A stretch of 64,000 bases of DNA. Origin: Winogradskyella algicola (lineage in GTDB: Bacteria; Bacteroidota; Bacteroidia; Flavobacteriales; Flavobacteriaceae). This document shows, in pieces, positions 19,201-28,093 of the stretch. The notes beneath the pieces were generated by a model, which saw nothing but the letters and a program-made list of their open reading frames with translations, was not told where the DNA came from and searched no databases. The stretch is from positions 248,001 to 312,000 of the forward strand of contig NZ_SZQF01000001.1 of NCBI RefSeq assembly GCF_005869935.1. The letters run 5' to 3'. The number at the start of each line of letters is the position of its first letter. Position 1 is the first letter of the stretch. The position numbers were made by a program, and so were the translations under genes.

Positions 19201-19360
19201 GATTTGGCACTCCTGTAACAGCAGCACTTCGTCCGCCTCTAAAGGGTCCGAGTAATCTGTATTCTAAGGCTCCGTAATCTGATTCCTGAAAATCTTGTGA
19301 TTGTAGGTTTAAGCTAAAACATGCTATTAAAACAGCTAACAAATAAGATGAAAATCGCAT
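16274..19360 (-). CDS. Secreted VPS10/BNR (sortilin-like) beta-propeller protein
   Basis: 1028 residues starting MRFSSYLLAVLIACFSLNLQ, a signal peptide. The ORF also has an ATG nine codons upstream, but it would put extra residues before the signal. The body holds many BNR/Asp-box repeats (GGIWKTTNGGRAWE, GIWKSVDAGKTWQ, YKSTDGGKTWK, LYRSEDGGETWT), forming a sortilin-like ten-bladed propeller. A C-terminal helical region follows (about 860-1028). It lacks a T9SS tail. Such proteins are annotated as glycosyl hydrolases without proof. Substrate and role are unknown. Confidence 0.88.
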   Translation of the reverse strand: MRFSSYLLAVLIACFSLNLQSQDFQESDYGALEYRLLGPFRGGRSAAVTGVPNQPNLYYFGATGGGIWKTTNGGRAWENISDGYFGGSIGSIAVSKSDPNVIYVGGGEKTVRGNVSSGYGIWKSVDAGKTWQASGLPQSRHVPRIAIHPTNHNIVYAGVLGNIYKPTQERGVYKSTDGGKTWKKTLFSNAHAGVVDLIMDPTNPRILYASTWRVQRTPYSLSSGGEGSALWKSTDSGETWTEISVNKGFPEGVLGIIGITVSPINSQRLWAIVENKDQGGLYRSEDGGETWTQVNSERKLRQRAWYYTRVYADTKDVNTVYVLNVRYHKSTDGGKNFSTYNAPHGDHHDLWIAPENPDRMIIGDDGGAQVTYDGGETWSTYHNQPTSQFYRVTTDNAFPYRIYVAQQDNSTIRIPHRTDGYAITEDDWESTAGGESAHIAVDPKDNDIVYGGSYDGFLTRVNHKTGTVRAINVWPDNPMGHGAEGMKYRFQWNFPIIFSKHNPDRLYTFSQHVHVTENEGQSWDIISPDLTRNDPEKLKSSGGPITQDNTSVEYYCTIFAAQESPLKEGLLWVGSDDGLIHVTQDGGKTWDNVTPKGMPEWMMINSIEPSAFDEGTCYVAGTKYKTGDFAPYLYKTTDYGKTWKKITIGINGEHFTRVLREDPKRRGLLYAGTETGMYISFNDGKDWKPFQLNLPIVPITDLTIKDNNLIVATQGRSLWMIDDLTVIHQLYDSDLSKTVLFQPKDTYRMRGGGRSGSLTSGANHPNGVITYFNLKDYKKDDEVSLTYFDTKGDTIKTFSTKDKKNVLKVENGANQFVWDMTYDGAERLPGMILWWASLEGPRAIPGKYKVSLNVNGDEQSQQFTILADPRAESTLADMEKQFQFIKDVNETMDKAHKSIKKIRNINGQLSAFQQQYKDDDNVKDLVEKAKALEEQLSNIEKELYQTKNRSGQDPLNFPIRLTNKLGHLNSLVRMGDFAPTDQDVAVKNELTSKIETQLSQFNTILNDEVKAFNAAFNSKQLNYLFVED

Positions 19361-19409
19361 AAAAACTAGTAGTTGGTTAAAGAACAATAAAATTACGGAT
19401 TTAAAATTA

Positions 19410-20762
19410 TTATGCTTCCTTCGGTAATAAATTTAACTTTACCTCTCTATTTAAAAAGTAAACAGTAACTATGGTTGCTAAAACGTCTGAAATTGGAAAA
19501 GACATCCAAACTCCTAATTCACCATAAAAACGTGGCAGTATAAAAATTAACGGAATAAAGAATATGCCTTGACGAAGCAACGTAAGTAATAAAGCTGGTG
19601 TTGCTTTACCTATAGCCTGAAAATAGGCTGCACCTATTAATTGAATACCAATGATTGGTGTTGCTGCAAATACCCAACGCATAGCTGGTGGAGTTTCTTT
19701 TAATACTTCAGCATCTTGTGTAAAAAGTCTGGTAATAGCATCTGGGAAAAGCATTAGAAAAACAAAAATAACGGCAGCTAATAAAACTCCATACTTTATT
19801 GCCGTTATTATAGATTCTCTGACGCGTGTGTAGTGTTCTGCGCCATAATTATAGCCTGCAATTGGCAAAAATCCTTGGGTGATACCGTAAACTGGAAATA
19901 ATGCAAACATGAGCATTCTTCCAACAATAGCATATGCTGTTACAGAAGTTTCCCCTCCTAAATTGAATAAAATATTATTCATTAAGAGATATGTAACACT
20001 TACAATAGCTTGCCTCGCTAAGGTTACAAAACCCAAACCACCTATTTCTTTGATGATCGGGAAATTCAGTTTATAAAAACACTCAGTGATTTTTAATTCT
20101 GAATTATTGGATAAAAAATACCAGATAATAAACCCCAAACATAGCATGTATGAGCCTGTTGTTGCCCATGCCGCACCATGCATACCGAAGCCCAATATTT
20201 TTATAAAAATGTAGTCTAAAATAAGATTGCCAACAGAAGGAATCATCATGGCATACATCGCAAATTTTGGTTTTCCTTCTGCACGAATTACGGTATTTCC
20301 CATCATGCACAAGGCCAAAAATGGCACACCATAAAGCACAATAACATAATAGATTTTTGCAGGATTAAAAATGGCTCCCTTACCTCCAAATGCAGGTATT
20401 ATAGAATCTACAAAATATAAACCTGGAATAACGAATGAAATTGTAAATAAGAGCGTTAAGGTTATTTGATTCCCAAATGTAGTAAGTGCTTTTTCTCTAT
20501 TATTTGCACCTAGTGCTCTAGAAATAATTGAGGAACCACCAATACCTATAGCCATACCCAAAGCCGCAATAAAAAACGACACTGGCAATACCACATTTAT
20601 GGCAGCAATAGCATTAGGTCCAATCCAATTACCAACAAAAATAGTATCTACAAGAATGTTAAGCGACATTACCAAAATACCTATAGAGGCTGGTACAGCT
20701 TGTTTTACAAGCAGTTTACCTATTGGTTGACTACCTAAATCTTGTGAGGATACTTTAGCCAT
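19410..20762 (-). CDS. MATE family efflux transporter
   Basis: 450 residues with twelve hydrophobic segments. It starts with LGSQPIGKLLVKQAVPASIG, a typical MATE N-terminus, and shows the paired-half pattern (VDTIFVGNWIGPNAIAAINV; AIVGRMLMFALFPVYGITQG). It is an inner-membrane cation-coupled multidrug or metabolite exporter. Its ATG is three bases after the hemH stop codon, so the two genes form one transcript. A link to porphyrin or heme export is possible but unproven. Confidence 0.92.
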   Translation of the reverse strand: MAKVSSQDLGSQPIGKLLVKQAVPASIGILVMSLNILVDTIFVGNWIGPNAIAAINVVLPVSFFIAALGMAIGIGGSSIISRALGANNREKALTTFGNQITLTLLFTISFVIPGLYFVDSIIPAFGGKGAIFNPAKIYYVIVLYGVPFLALCMMGNTVIRAEGKPKFAMYAMMIPSVGNLILDYIFIKILGFGMHGAAWATTGSYMLCLGFIIWYFLSNNSELKITECFYKLNFPIIKEIGGLGFVTLARQAIVSVTYLLMNNILFNLGGETSVTAYAIVGRMLMFALFPVYGITQGFLPIAGYNYGAEHYTRVRESIITAIKYGVLLAAVIFVFLMLFPDAITRLFTQDAEVLKETPPAMRWVFAATPIIGIQLIGAAYFQAIGKATPALLLTLLRQGIFFIPLIFILPRFYGELGVWMSFPISDVLATIVTVYFLNREVKLNLLPKEA

Positions 20763-20765
20763 TTA

Positions 20766-21809
20766 TTACACAGCTAAAGTTTCAGATGTTGCCCATTCTT
20801 CAATCATATTAGTTAACACTTGTGCAAAATCATCTCTGTCATTAAGGCAAGGAATTACGGTAAACTCTTTTCCGCCTACTTCGTGGAAAATTTCCTCACC
20901 TTCCATGGCAATTTCTTCTAAAGTTTCTAAACAGTCACTAACAAAGGCTGGAGTAACAATGGCCATTTTTTTAATACCTTCTTTACCCATACGCTCAATG
21001 GTTCTGTCGGTATATGGTTTTAACCATGGATCGAAACCTAATCTAGATTGAAAGGTCGTAGAATACGTTCCATTTTTGAGTTTTAATTTTTTAGCCACAT
21101 GTACTGTGGTAATTTCACACTGATGACGGTAACAAAACTCATGTTGAGGACTACCCATTTTAAAACAACATTTACCATTCATTTTGCAGTTACCATTGGT
21201 AATATCGCTTTTTCTTATGTGACGCTCTGGTACACCATGATAACTGAATAAAATGTGCTCGTAATCTAAACCGTCTAGCTTTTCGGCAATGCTTTGCGCT
21301 AGGGCCTCTTTGTAATCTTCTCTATGATAAAATGCTGGAGTTCTGGTTATTTTTAATTGTGGAAAGTGCTCAGCAACCAACTCGTCTACCTTTACATCAA
21401 TCGTTTCGGTAGTTGCCATAGCAAATTGTGGATATAGCGGAATTGTCTTTACTTCTGTACAACCTTTATCAACCAGTTCTTGCAGTCCTTTTTTAATGCT
21501 CATGCTTCCGTAACGCATGGCCAAAGCCACAGGATAATCTACTTTGTTTTGCACTTTTTCCTGAAGTCTTTCGGACAACACAATTAATGGTGAGCCTTCT
21601 TCCCACCAAATTTTTTGATACGCTTTAGCTGAAGCCTTTGGTCTGGTATTTAAGATGATTCCTTTTACCAATAATGTACGTGCCCAAAGCGGAAGATCTA
21701 TAACGCGTTCATCCATTAAGAATTCATCCAAATATTTTTTCACATCTTTTGGATTAGGACTATCTGGCGAACCTAAATTAACTAGTAAAACTCCTTTTTT
21801 CATATTCAT
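20766..21809 (-). CDS. hemH: Ferrochelatase
   Basis: 347 residues. Inserts Fe2+ into protoporphyrin IX. It has the N-terminal KKGVLLVNLGSPDSP motif, the catalytic histidine in LFSYHGVPERHI (H191), and a Cys-rich insert (CKMNGKCCFKMGSPQHEFC). The C-terminal EEIAMEGEE segment carries the conserved metal-site glutamates. ATG 21809 is used, with M3 a possible alternative. It is co-transcribed with the downstream MATE gene. hemJ is 4.6 kb further along on the same strand. Confidence 0.95.
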   Translation of the reverse strand: MNMKKGVLLVNLGSPDSPNPKDVKKYLDEFLMDERVIDLPLWARTLLVKGIILNTRPKASAKAYQKIWWEEGSPLIVLSERLQEKVQNKVDYPVALAMRYGSMSIKKGLQELVDKGCTEVKTIPLYPQFAMATTETIDVKVDELVAEHFPQLKITRTPAFYHREDYKEALAQSIAEKLDGLDYEHILFSYHGVPERHIRKSDITNGNCKMNGKCCFKMGSPQHEFCYRHQCEITTVHVAKKLKLKNGTYSTTFQSRLGFDPWLKPYTDRTIERMGKEGIKKMAIVTPAFVSDCLETLEEIAMEGEEIFHEVGGKEFTVIPCLNDRDDFAQVLTNMIEEWATSETLAV

Positions 21810-22028
21810 TTTTTCTTATAACAAAAATACAACCCTTTATACATAGAATAAAATCACTTGTATTAGTTTTATTTATAATGCTATGTTAAATACTGTTTTT
21901 ACTTTTTTTGAGTTGTTATATTTAACAAGTAATATCCATAATATTAGTTTTTAAACGAGTTTTAGTGATTGAGCATGGCTATTTCAATGATTTAAATATC
22001 TTTACAAGTCCTGATTATAAAGTACAAA

Positions 22029-25000
22029 ATGAAAAAAATTCTTACAGCCCTAATATTTACAATTTCAATAACAGCTTTTTCTCAACAACAATATCAAAGT
22101 CTACTTTGGGAGATTTCTGGTAACGGCTTAGAAAAAACGTCATATTTATACGGCACCATGCATGTAAGCAAAAAGGTAGCCTTTAGATTAGATGATGTGT
22201 TCTACAAAGCGCTTAATGAGAGTGAATGTGTTGCGTTAGAATCTGACCCTATCACATGGCCAGGTTTTAACTACGACATGATGATTGATGAAATGGCCTT
22301 TTATAACAATTACAGACAAGGGTTCTACACCAATCTTTTCAAGCTTACTCATCCTGAAGAAATGGCCGTTAGAGCTTCGGTTAGAATGGATAATGGCGCT
22401 GTCAATGCTTATTTGTACAGAAAAAGTAATGCAGCAGATAATTTTGAAGAAGAAACGTATCTAGATATGTTTATCTATCAGGCAGGAAAGAAAAACGGCA
22501 AAGAAATTTATGGACTAGAAGACTTAGCTGAATCGCGTTATTTAACTACTAAAGCGGCTTATAACGCAAACAAAAAAGATATAGATCCTTGGTTACAAAA
22601 ACTATATGCCAAAGAGAATCCTTACCTCATACAAGAAAATCTTTATCGCGACAGAAACTTAGATCTTTTAGATTCGATAGGCGCAGGTTCTAATACAGAG
22701 TTTTATAGAGAAAATATGCTCTTTATTAGAAATGAGAATATGGTAAACTCACTCGTAGATTTAATGCCTAAAAAATCTGTGTTTGCTGGCGTTGGCGCAG
22801 CACATTTACCAGGTGAAAAGGGAATGATTAATATGCTTCGCGAAAGAGGTTATACCGTTAGAGCTTTAACATCTGAGCAAACTGATTTTAGTAAAACCGA
22901 AAAAACAAAACTCGACAGCCTTTTTGTAGAGCCTATTCTAAAAAAGCACATTACACCAGACGGTTTTTTAAGCCTAAATACTTATGATGAATTACGCGAA
23001 TTCGCCTATGGAGGACAGAAGTATTATTTAGATCCGGATATGACAAACGGTGCTTATTTAACAGTAAATCGAATTAGTCGCTTTACTTATTTGCCAAACG
23101 AAAAAGAGAACATGACACTTAAGGAAATAGATGATTTATTGTATGAAGATATACCTGGTGATATTGTAAAAAAAGAAGAATTAAAAGAGCCTTATCCTGG
23201 ACTAAGTATCGTTAATAAGACTAAAAAGGGTGAATTTCAGAAATACCATATTTACCAAACACCTCTTGAAATCATCATTATAAAATATGCAGGGCGAAGT
23301 GATTTTGTGCTTAAACACGAAGCCAAAATATTTAATTCAATAGACATAAAAACACCTACAGATTCTTTAATAACGTTTGTATCACCTGCTAAAAAGTTTC
23401 AAGTTAAGTTTCCTGAATATTACGTTACAAGTAACATGGCTAATAAAGGAAAAAAGCTATTAGAAGGTTATAAAGATGATGCTTACTATTTTGCTGAAGA
23501 ATCCACACTTCATGACTTAAGCTATATCGAAGAAGACAGCTTTGAAGCTAAGTACTTCCATCATGCACTTTATTTAAATTATAAACTTGAAGAAGCTGAA
23601 GGTGGATTCAAAAGAGGTGATTATAAAACCTATGAATCTCGTGCTGTTTTAGACTCAACATCTGGTAAGAATTTACACTTAAAGACAATTGTTAAAGATG
23701 GTAGCTACTATCTTTTAGGCTATGTTGGCACTAATACTGATGACAAAACTGAATTTTTTAAATCTTTTAAATTCAATGAAACAGATTATTCAGGGTTTGA
23801 GAAATTGGTAGATACCTCACTTTATTTTACGGTAAACACCAATGCTAAATCTCCTATGCCAAATCCTTACGGTTATGGCTATTATGGATCTGATAAAGAC
23901 GATAAAGATTACGAAGAAAAAACAAAGTCTACCACCTACTCCACAAAAGCCAATGAGCAAATAGAAATTACCAGAACCAAATTTCATGACTTACAAATGT
24001 TTCATAACGTTGATAGTCTTTGGAAAGATGTTGATCGAAAAGCCAATGGAGCTACGCGTTATTATACACCAAAAAAGAAATTTAGAATTTTCAATAGGTC
24101 TATGTCCAATAAAGATGGTATTTATTCCTATACATTTAATTACACGGACAGTAATAGTGCCAAGCAAGTAATGGTGAAGAACATCCTCAAAGAAGGTGTG
24201 CTTTTTGAACTAAAAACATTAATAGATTCTATTAGTGGACCATCTAAATTTGTAACTGAATTTTACGATTCATTTACACCAATTGATACCTTAATGGGTA
24301 AAGACGTACTAAAGGATAAAACACACCAATTTTTTGAAGCACTAAAAAACAAGGATAGTATAATTTTAGAATCTTACGATCTTGTTAAGTTCAAAAAATA
24401 CAATAGCAGAGATATTGTTTCTGTATTAAAAGATTTTGAATTCGATAAAGAACGTTTAAATATAAAGTCGCACTTAGTAGGTCAACTTGTAGAGATAGAT
24501 CTTAAAAACAATCTAGACTTTATAAAACAACTATACTACGACAGCTACTCAGATCCACAAACCCAGTCTGCGATATTAGAAGGTTTGTTTGACACCAAGA
24601 AGAAAGAAAACTTTGAGTTGGCTATGGATTTAATGGAACGCGATTTACCACTTGGTGGTATTGGTAGCATTTTTTATAGCTACGCTAAGAAAGATTCTTT
24701 AGAGCTAAAAGCCGATTTGTTTCCTAAAATTTTACAGTACAGCACTATTAGCGAATACAAAGAAGCGCTCTACGGTTTGTTGGCTCGTGTTAAAGATTCT
24801 GGTTTGGTAAAAACAAAAGATTACAAAAAATATAAAAACCAGATAATAAATGACGGTAAGATAGAAGTAAAGCGCAGCCTAAGTAACAGTGGTTATGGTT
24901 ACTACTCTGATGATCTTTCAACTTACGTTAATTTAATTTTTCCTTATAGAAATGAACGTACTGCTAAAGACTTTTTTGATAAAATGCTCAACGTAGATGA

Positions 25001-25547
25001 TACCTCAGCACTAACAAGGTATTATGTGCTATTGGCTAAAAACAAAGAAAAAATCCCAAGCGAATTAAAAGAGAAGCTGGTAGAGGATGAAGAAAATCAA
25101 TACAAACTTTTAGAAGAACTGGATGAGGCAAAGCTCTTTAATTCTATAAGGTCACTTAATATTAGTCAGCAACAATTTGCAAAATCTAAACTCATAGGTA
25201 ATGCAGATTATGAGAAAGAAAAGGATTCCCTTGTTTTTTTATTGAAACGCGATTTTAAAACCGACAAAGGTAACAGGGATGCTGTAATGTACTTCTTTAA
25301 AATAGATAAAGATGATGAGTACTCTGGTAAATCCGAAGTACTACATTACATCTCTTTTATAAAACCAAAAGACAGTAAAAAACTCATTGTCGACTATTAT
25401 GATATAAGCAACAGCTATGGAACTACTGTTGATGAAACCAAAGAGCTAGACGAACAAATTGAAGAAATCATTAACCTTGCGATTTACAAAGACCGAAAAC
25501 GGGTAACACCAACCTCACGCGGCTATAATGGGTATTATGATTATTAG
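22029..25547 (+). CDS. TraB/GumN family protein with a very long C-terminal extension
   Basis: 1172 residues, against about 290 for the usual TraB/GumN protein. A signal peptide (MKKILTALIFTISITAFSQ) precedes a TraB domain at about 22-290, shown by LYGTMHVSKK and the GVGAAHLPGEKGMINMLRER motif near 260-280. The remaining 880 residues are rich in Asp, Lys and Tyr with low-complexity patches (YGYYGSDKDDKDYEE; SGYGYYSDDLS) and end in YNGYYDY. TraB domains belong to the erythromycin-esterase-like/Tiki metalloprotease clan. The function here is unknown, probably periplasmic or surface. Confidence 0.88.
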   Translation: MKKILTALIFTISITAFSQQQYQSLLWEISGNGLEKTSYLYGTMHVSKKVAFRLDDVFYKALNESECVALESDPITWPGFNYDMMIDEMAFYNNYRQGFYTNLFKLTHPEEMAVRASVRMDNGAVNAYLYRKSNAADNFEEETYLDMFIYQAGKKNGKEIYGLEDLAESRYLTTKAAYNANKKDIDPWLQKLYAKENPYLIQENLYRDRNLDLLDSIGAGSNTEFYRENMLFIRNENMVNSLVDLMPKKSVFAGVGAAHLPGEKGMINMLRERGYTVRALTSEQTDFSKTEKTKLDSLFVEPILKKHITPDGFLSLNTYDELREFAYGGQKYYLDPDMTNGAYLTVNRISRFTYLPNEKENMTLKEIDDLLYEDIPGDIVKKEELKEPYPGLSIVNKTKKGEFQKYHIYQTPLEIIIIKYAGRSDFVLKHEAKIFNSIDIKTPTDSLITFVSPAKKFQVKFPEYYVTSNMANKGKKLLEGYKDDAYYFAEESTLHDLSYIEEDSFEAKYFHHALYLNYKLEEAEGGFKRGDYKTYESRAVLDSTSGKNLHLKTIVKDGSYYLLGYVGTNTDDKTEFFKSFKFNETDYSGFEKLVDTSLYFTVNTNAKSPMPNPYGYGYYGSDKDDKDYEEKTKSTTYSTKANEQIEITRTKFHDLQMFHNVDSLWKDVDRKANGATRYYTPKKKFRIFNRSMSNKDGIYSYTFNYTDSNSAKQVMVKNILKEGVLFELKTLIDSISGPSKFVTEFYDSFTPIDTLMGKDVLKDKTHQFFEALKNKDSIILESYDLVKFKKYNSRDIVSVLKDFEFDKERLNIKSHLVGQLVEIDLKNNLDFIKQLYYDSYSDPQTQSAILEGLFDTKKKENFELAMDLMERDLPLGGIGSIFYSYAKKDSLELKADLFPKILQYSTISEYKEALYGLLARVKDSGLVKTKDYKKYKNQIINDGKIEVKRSLSNSGYGYYSDDLSTYVNLIFPYRNERTAKDFFDKMLNVDDTSALTRYYVLLAKNKEKIPSELKEKLVEDEENQYKLLEELDEAKLFNSIRSLNISQQQFAKSKLIGNADYEKEKDSLVFLLKRDFKTDKGNRDAVMYFFKIDKDDEYSGKSEVLHYISFIKPKDSKKLIVDYYDISNSYGTTVDETKELDEQIEEIINLAIYKDRKRVTPTSRGYNGYYDY

Positions 25548-25746
25548 GTTTAATGAGAAAAACTTCGTCTTTGCTAGTCTTTTTTTATTGATTTTCGGAC
25601 TTGGTTTTTCTCAAAACTCATATATCTTACAATTAAAGAAGTTTCAGAAAGAAATAGACTCCATTGAATATTCATCTGATGATTTCAATAAATTAAAACA
25701 GCATTTCAACAATAACAAAAAAGTGCTAAAATTAGTACTACCTTAA
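25537..25746 (+). CDS. Small secreted ORF, possibly real
   Basis: 69 codons from ATG 25537 (or 72 from 25528), overlapping the 3' end of the TraB-like gene. The N-terminus has a clear signal peptide (KNFVFASLFLLIFGLGFSQ) and the rest is a short Lys-rich helix (LQLKKFQKEIDSIEYS). The signal peptide argues for a real gene, but the mature part is only about 45 residues and there is no recognised family. It may also be a remnant of a longer gene. Its stop codon overlaps the convergent AraC stop. Confidence 0.45.
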   Translation: MIIRFNEKNFVFASLFLLIFGLGFSQNSYILQLKKFQKEIDSIEYSSDDFNKLKQHFNNNKKVLKLVLP

Positions 25747-26642
25747 CTAGAAGCCGTAATATACTTCTTAGGCGTAGTACCAAATTTCTTTTTAAAAGCT
25801 GCAATGAAATGACTAGCTGTACTGTAACCTACCTTTAACCCAACCTCATTAACATTATGGTCTCCAGACTCTAAAAGTTTGCGAGCCACTTCCATTTTAT
25901 AATCAAACAAAAAGCCATAAACAGTATCGCCGTAAATCTGCTTGAATCCTTCCTTAAGTTTTTTGAGGCTTAACCCAATGGTTTCTGACAACTCTTGTAA
26001 AGTTGGAGGTTCAGCCATGTTGGCAATAATAATATCTTTTGCTTTTTTGAGTTTAGCAACATTAACCTCATCTACCAAAAAAGGACATTGCTCAACATCT
26101 GCATCTTCATTTCTATTAAAATACAAACTCAAAAGTTCGTAAACTTTACCTTTAAAATAAAGTGGTTTTACAGTTTGATTAAGATTAAAACTTATCATTT
26201 GGTTTAATACGACAGCCATAGATGGGTTTATATTTCCGTCTGTATAGTACTTTTTATTTTTATTCTCATCCGATAAAAAGGTTACGTAGTTAGCGTCTTG
26301 GGAAAACAAACTATGAAACTTTTTTATAGACATTACGAAAGACACCAACCAAGAATGAGGCTGCATTTCTAAATGAATTGGTAAATCGCGTTGCGGATTA
26401 TAGAGCAGTAAAGATGTTTCTTCCTTAATATTTAGGTTGTAGGTTCCGTTATTAAACACAAAATTGGCTGAACCTTTAGTACAAAAATGAAATTGTATAT
26501 ATGTGCTATCAATCTCACGTTCAAGAATTTCAACAATATCGTTTTCATTCTTATGTGTTAATACAAAAAAGCCATCTTCAATAAAAGTTTCTTCAAAAGC
26601 ACCTCTAGCGACACTTTTTGAAGCCGTATTTTCCAATTTCAT
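25743..26642 (-). CDS. AraC family transcriptional regulator divergent from the heme operon
   Basis: 299 residues from MKLENTASKSVARGAFEETF. An upstream in-frame ATG at 26672 is possible but gives a non-homologous tail. The N-terminal domain (1-190) is a beta-rich sensor and the C-terminal part has two HTH motifs (TLQELSETIGLSLKKLKEGF and VNEVGLKVGYSTASHFIAAF, then GTTPKKYI). It faces hemA across a 200-base gap, an arrangement that suggests it regulates heme synthesis. The ligand is unknown. Confidence 0.9.
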   Translation of the reverse strand: MKLENTASKSVARGAFEETFIEDGFFVLTHKNENDIVEILEREIDSTYIQFHFCTKGSANFVFNNGTYNLNIKEETSLLLYNPQRDLPIHLEMQPHSWLVSFVMSIKKFHSLFSQDANYVTFLSDENKNKKYYTDGNINPSMAVVLNQMISFNLNQTVKPLYFKGKVYELLSLYFNRNEDADVEQCPFLVDEVNVAKLKKAKDIIIANMAEPPTLQELSETIGLSLKKLKEGFKQIYGDTVYGFLFDYKMEVARKLLESGDHNVNEVGLKVGYSTASHFIAAFKKKFGTTPKKYITASS

Positions 26643-26801
26643 TTTCTTGTTATTTAGATTTGTTCTAAACAAAGAGTTGAAAAACCCTTGGTTTTACGGT
26701 AAAAATATGACAAAAATCATGTTTTTTAAAAAAATAACCTTAAAAAACCAGAAACGACACTTTAAGTTCTTTTAGCGTTATTTTTTTTGTAGCATCAAAC
26801 A

Positions 26802-26809
26802 TAAATTTG
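26802..26809 (+). promoter_or_regulatory. -7 promoter element of the hemA operon
   Basis: TAAATTTG matches TAnnTTTG, 33 bases before the hemA ATG. A TTTG at 26786-26789 is 12 bases upstream, shorter than the usual spacer, so the -33 assignment is doubtful. AraC-type activation could compensate for a poor -33. Confidence 0.5.
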
Positions 26810-26842
26810 CTGTGTTAATTTCCAAGTCAGGTAAACGAGCGA

Positions 26843-28093
26843 ATGCAACAACACAAAAACACATATTTTTATGCCATTGGTCTCAGCTATCAAAAAGCTG
26901 ATGCCGAAGTGCGTGGTCATTTTAGCTTAAGTGATACTGCTAAACAAAACTTGTTAGTAGAAGCCAAGCAAAATGACATAGAAAGTCTTATTGTAATTTC
27001 TACGTGTAACCGTACCGAGCTGTATGGTTTTGCTGAGCATCCATACCAACTTATACATTTACTTTGTGAAAATACGAGAGGTACTGTAGAAGAGTTTCAG
27101 GATGTGGCTTATATACACAAAGGTAAAAGCGCCATACATCACATGTTTAGAGTTGGCTCTGGTTTAGACAGCCAAATCTTAGGTGATTTTGAAATTATTA
27201 GCCAGTTAAAATTTGCGGCAAGAGCTTCTAAAAAAGAAAACTTATTAAACTCGTTTACTGAGCGCCTTTTAAATTCTGTAATTCAAGCAAGTAAGCGCAT
27301 TAAAAACGAAACCGAATTATCCTCTGGAGCAACATCAGTGTCTTTTGCGGCTGTACAGTACATTATGAATAATGTAGAACATATTTCTGAAAAAAATATT
27401 CTACTTTTTGGTACTGGTAAAATAGGACGAAACACTTGTGAAAATTTAGTAAAACACACTAAAAATCCGCACATCACGCTTATTAACAGAACAAAAACCA
27501 AAGCTGAAGAAGTTGCAGGAAAATTCAATCTTATTGTAAAAGATTACGAAAACCTTGAAACTGAAATCAACAATTCTGATATTGTTATTGTAGCTACAGG
27601 TGCACAGAACCCTACGGTTTATAAAGATTTAATCACTACAGAAAAACCATTATTAGTTTTAGATTTATCAATCCCTAAAAATGTAAACGAGGATATAGCA
27701 GCATTAAAAAATGTATCTTTAGTACATATGGATGATTTGGCCAAAATCACAGATGACACTCTAGAAAAGCGCAAAGCATTTATACCAAAAGCCGAAGCAA
27801 TTATAGAGGAAATTATGGCCGATTTTAACACTTGGCTAAACACCTTAAAGTTTGTACCAACAATACAGGCTTTAAAACACAAGCTTACCGATTTAAAAAA
27901 TTCTGAATTAAATACACAGCGCAAGAAAATAGCCGATTTTAACGAAGATCAGGCAGAACTGATTACCAACAACATTATTCAAAAGATAACCAATCAGTTT
28001 GCACACCACTTTAGAGAAGACAATGATACGTCTGATGAGAGTTTAGAGCTCATCAAAAAAATATTTCAGCTAGAAACTCCACAGAATGTCTAA
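26843..28093 (+). CDS. hemA: Glutamyl-tRNA reductase
   Basis: 416 residues. Reduces glutamyl-tRNA(Glu) to glutamate-1-semialdehyde with NADPH, the first step of C5-pathway heme synthesis. The catalytic cysteine is C55 in VISTCNRTELYG. The NADPH fold starts at LLFGTGKIGRNT (about 191), and the C-terminal helical dimerisation domain is complete. The stop codon region overlaps the hemCD start by eight bases, indicating translational coupling. The partner enzyme HemL is not in the window. Confidence 0.97.
   Translation: MQQHKNTYFYAIGLSYQKADAEVRGHFSLSDTAKQNLLVEAKQNDIESLIVISTCNRTELYGFAEHPYQLIHLLCENTRGTVEEFQDVAYIHKGKSAIHHMFRVGSGLDSQILGDFEIISQLKFAARASKKENLLNSFTERLLNSVIQASKRIKNETELSSGATSVSFAAVQYIMNNVEHISEKNILLFGTGKIGRNTCENLVKHTKNPHITLINRTKTKAEEVAGKFNLIVKDYENLETEINNSDIVIVATGAQNPTVYKDLITTEKPLLVLDLSIPKNVNEDIAALKNVSLVHMDDLAKITDDTLEKRKAFIPKAEAIIEEIMADFNTWLNTLKFVPTIQALKHKLTDLKNSELNTQRKKIADFNEDQAELITNNIIQKITNQFAHHFREDNDTSDESLELIKKIFQLETPQNV

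Noticed and set aside
17399..19255. Several 75-116 codon plus-strand ORFs inside the BNR-repeat gene
   Set aside because: They are shadows of the Trp/Gly/Thr-rich coding repeats; composition is unlike protein (runs of Thr, Ser, Cys and Ile).
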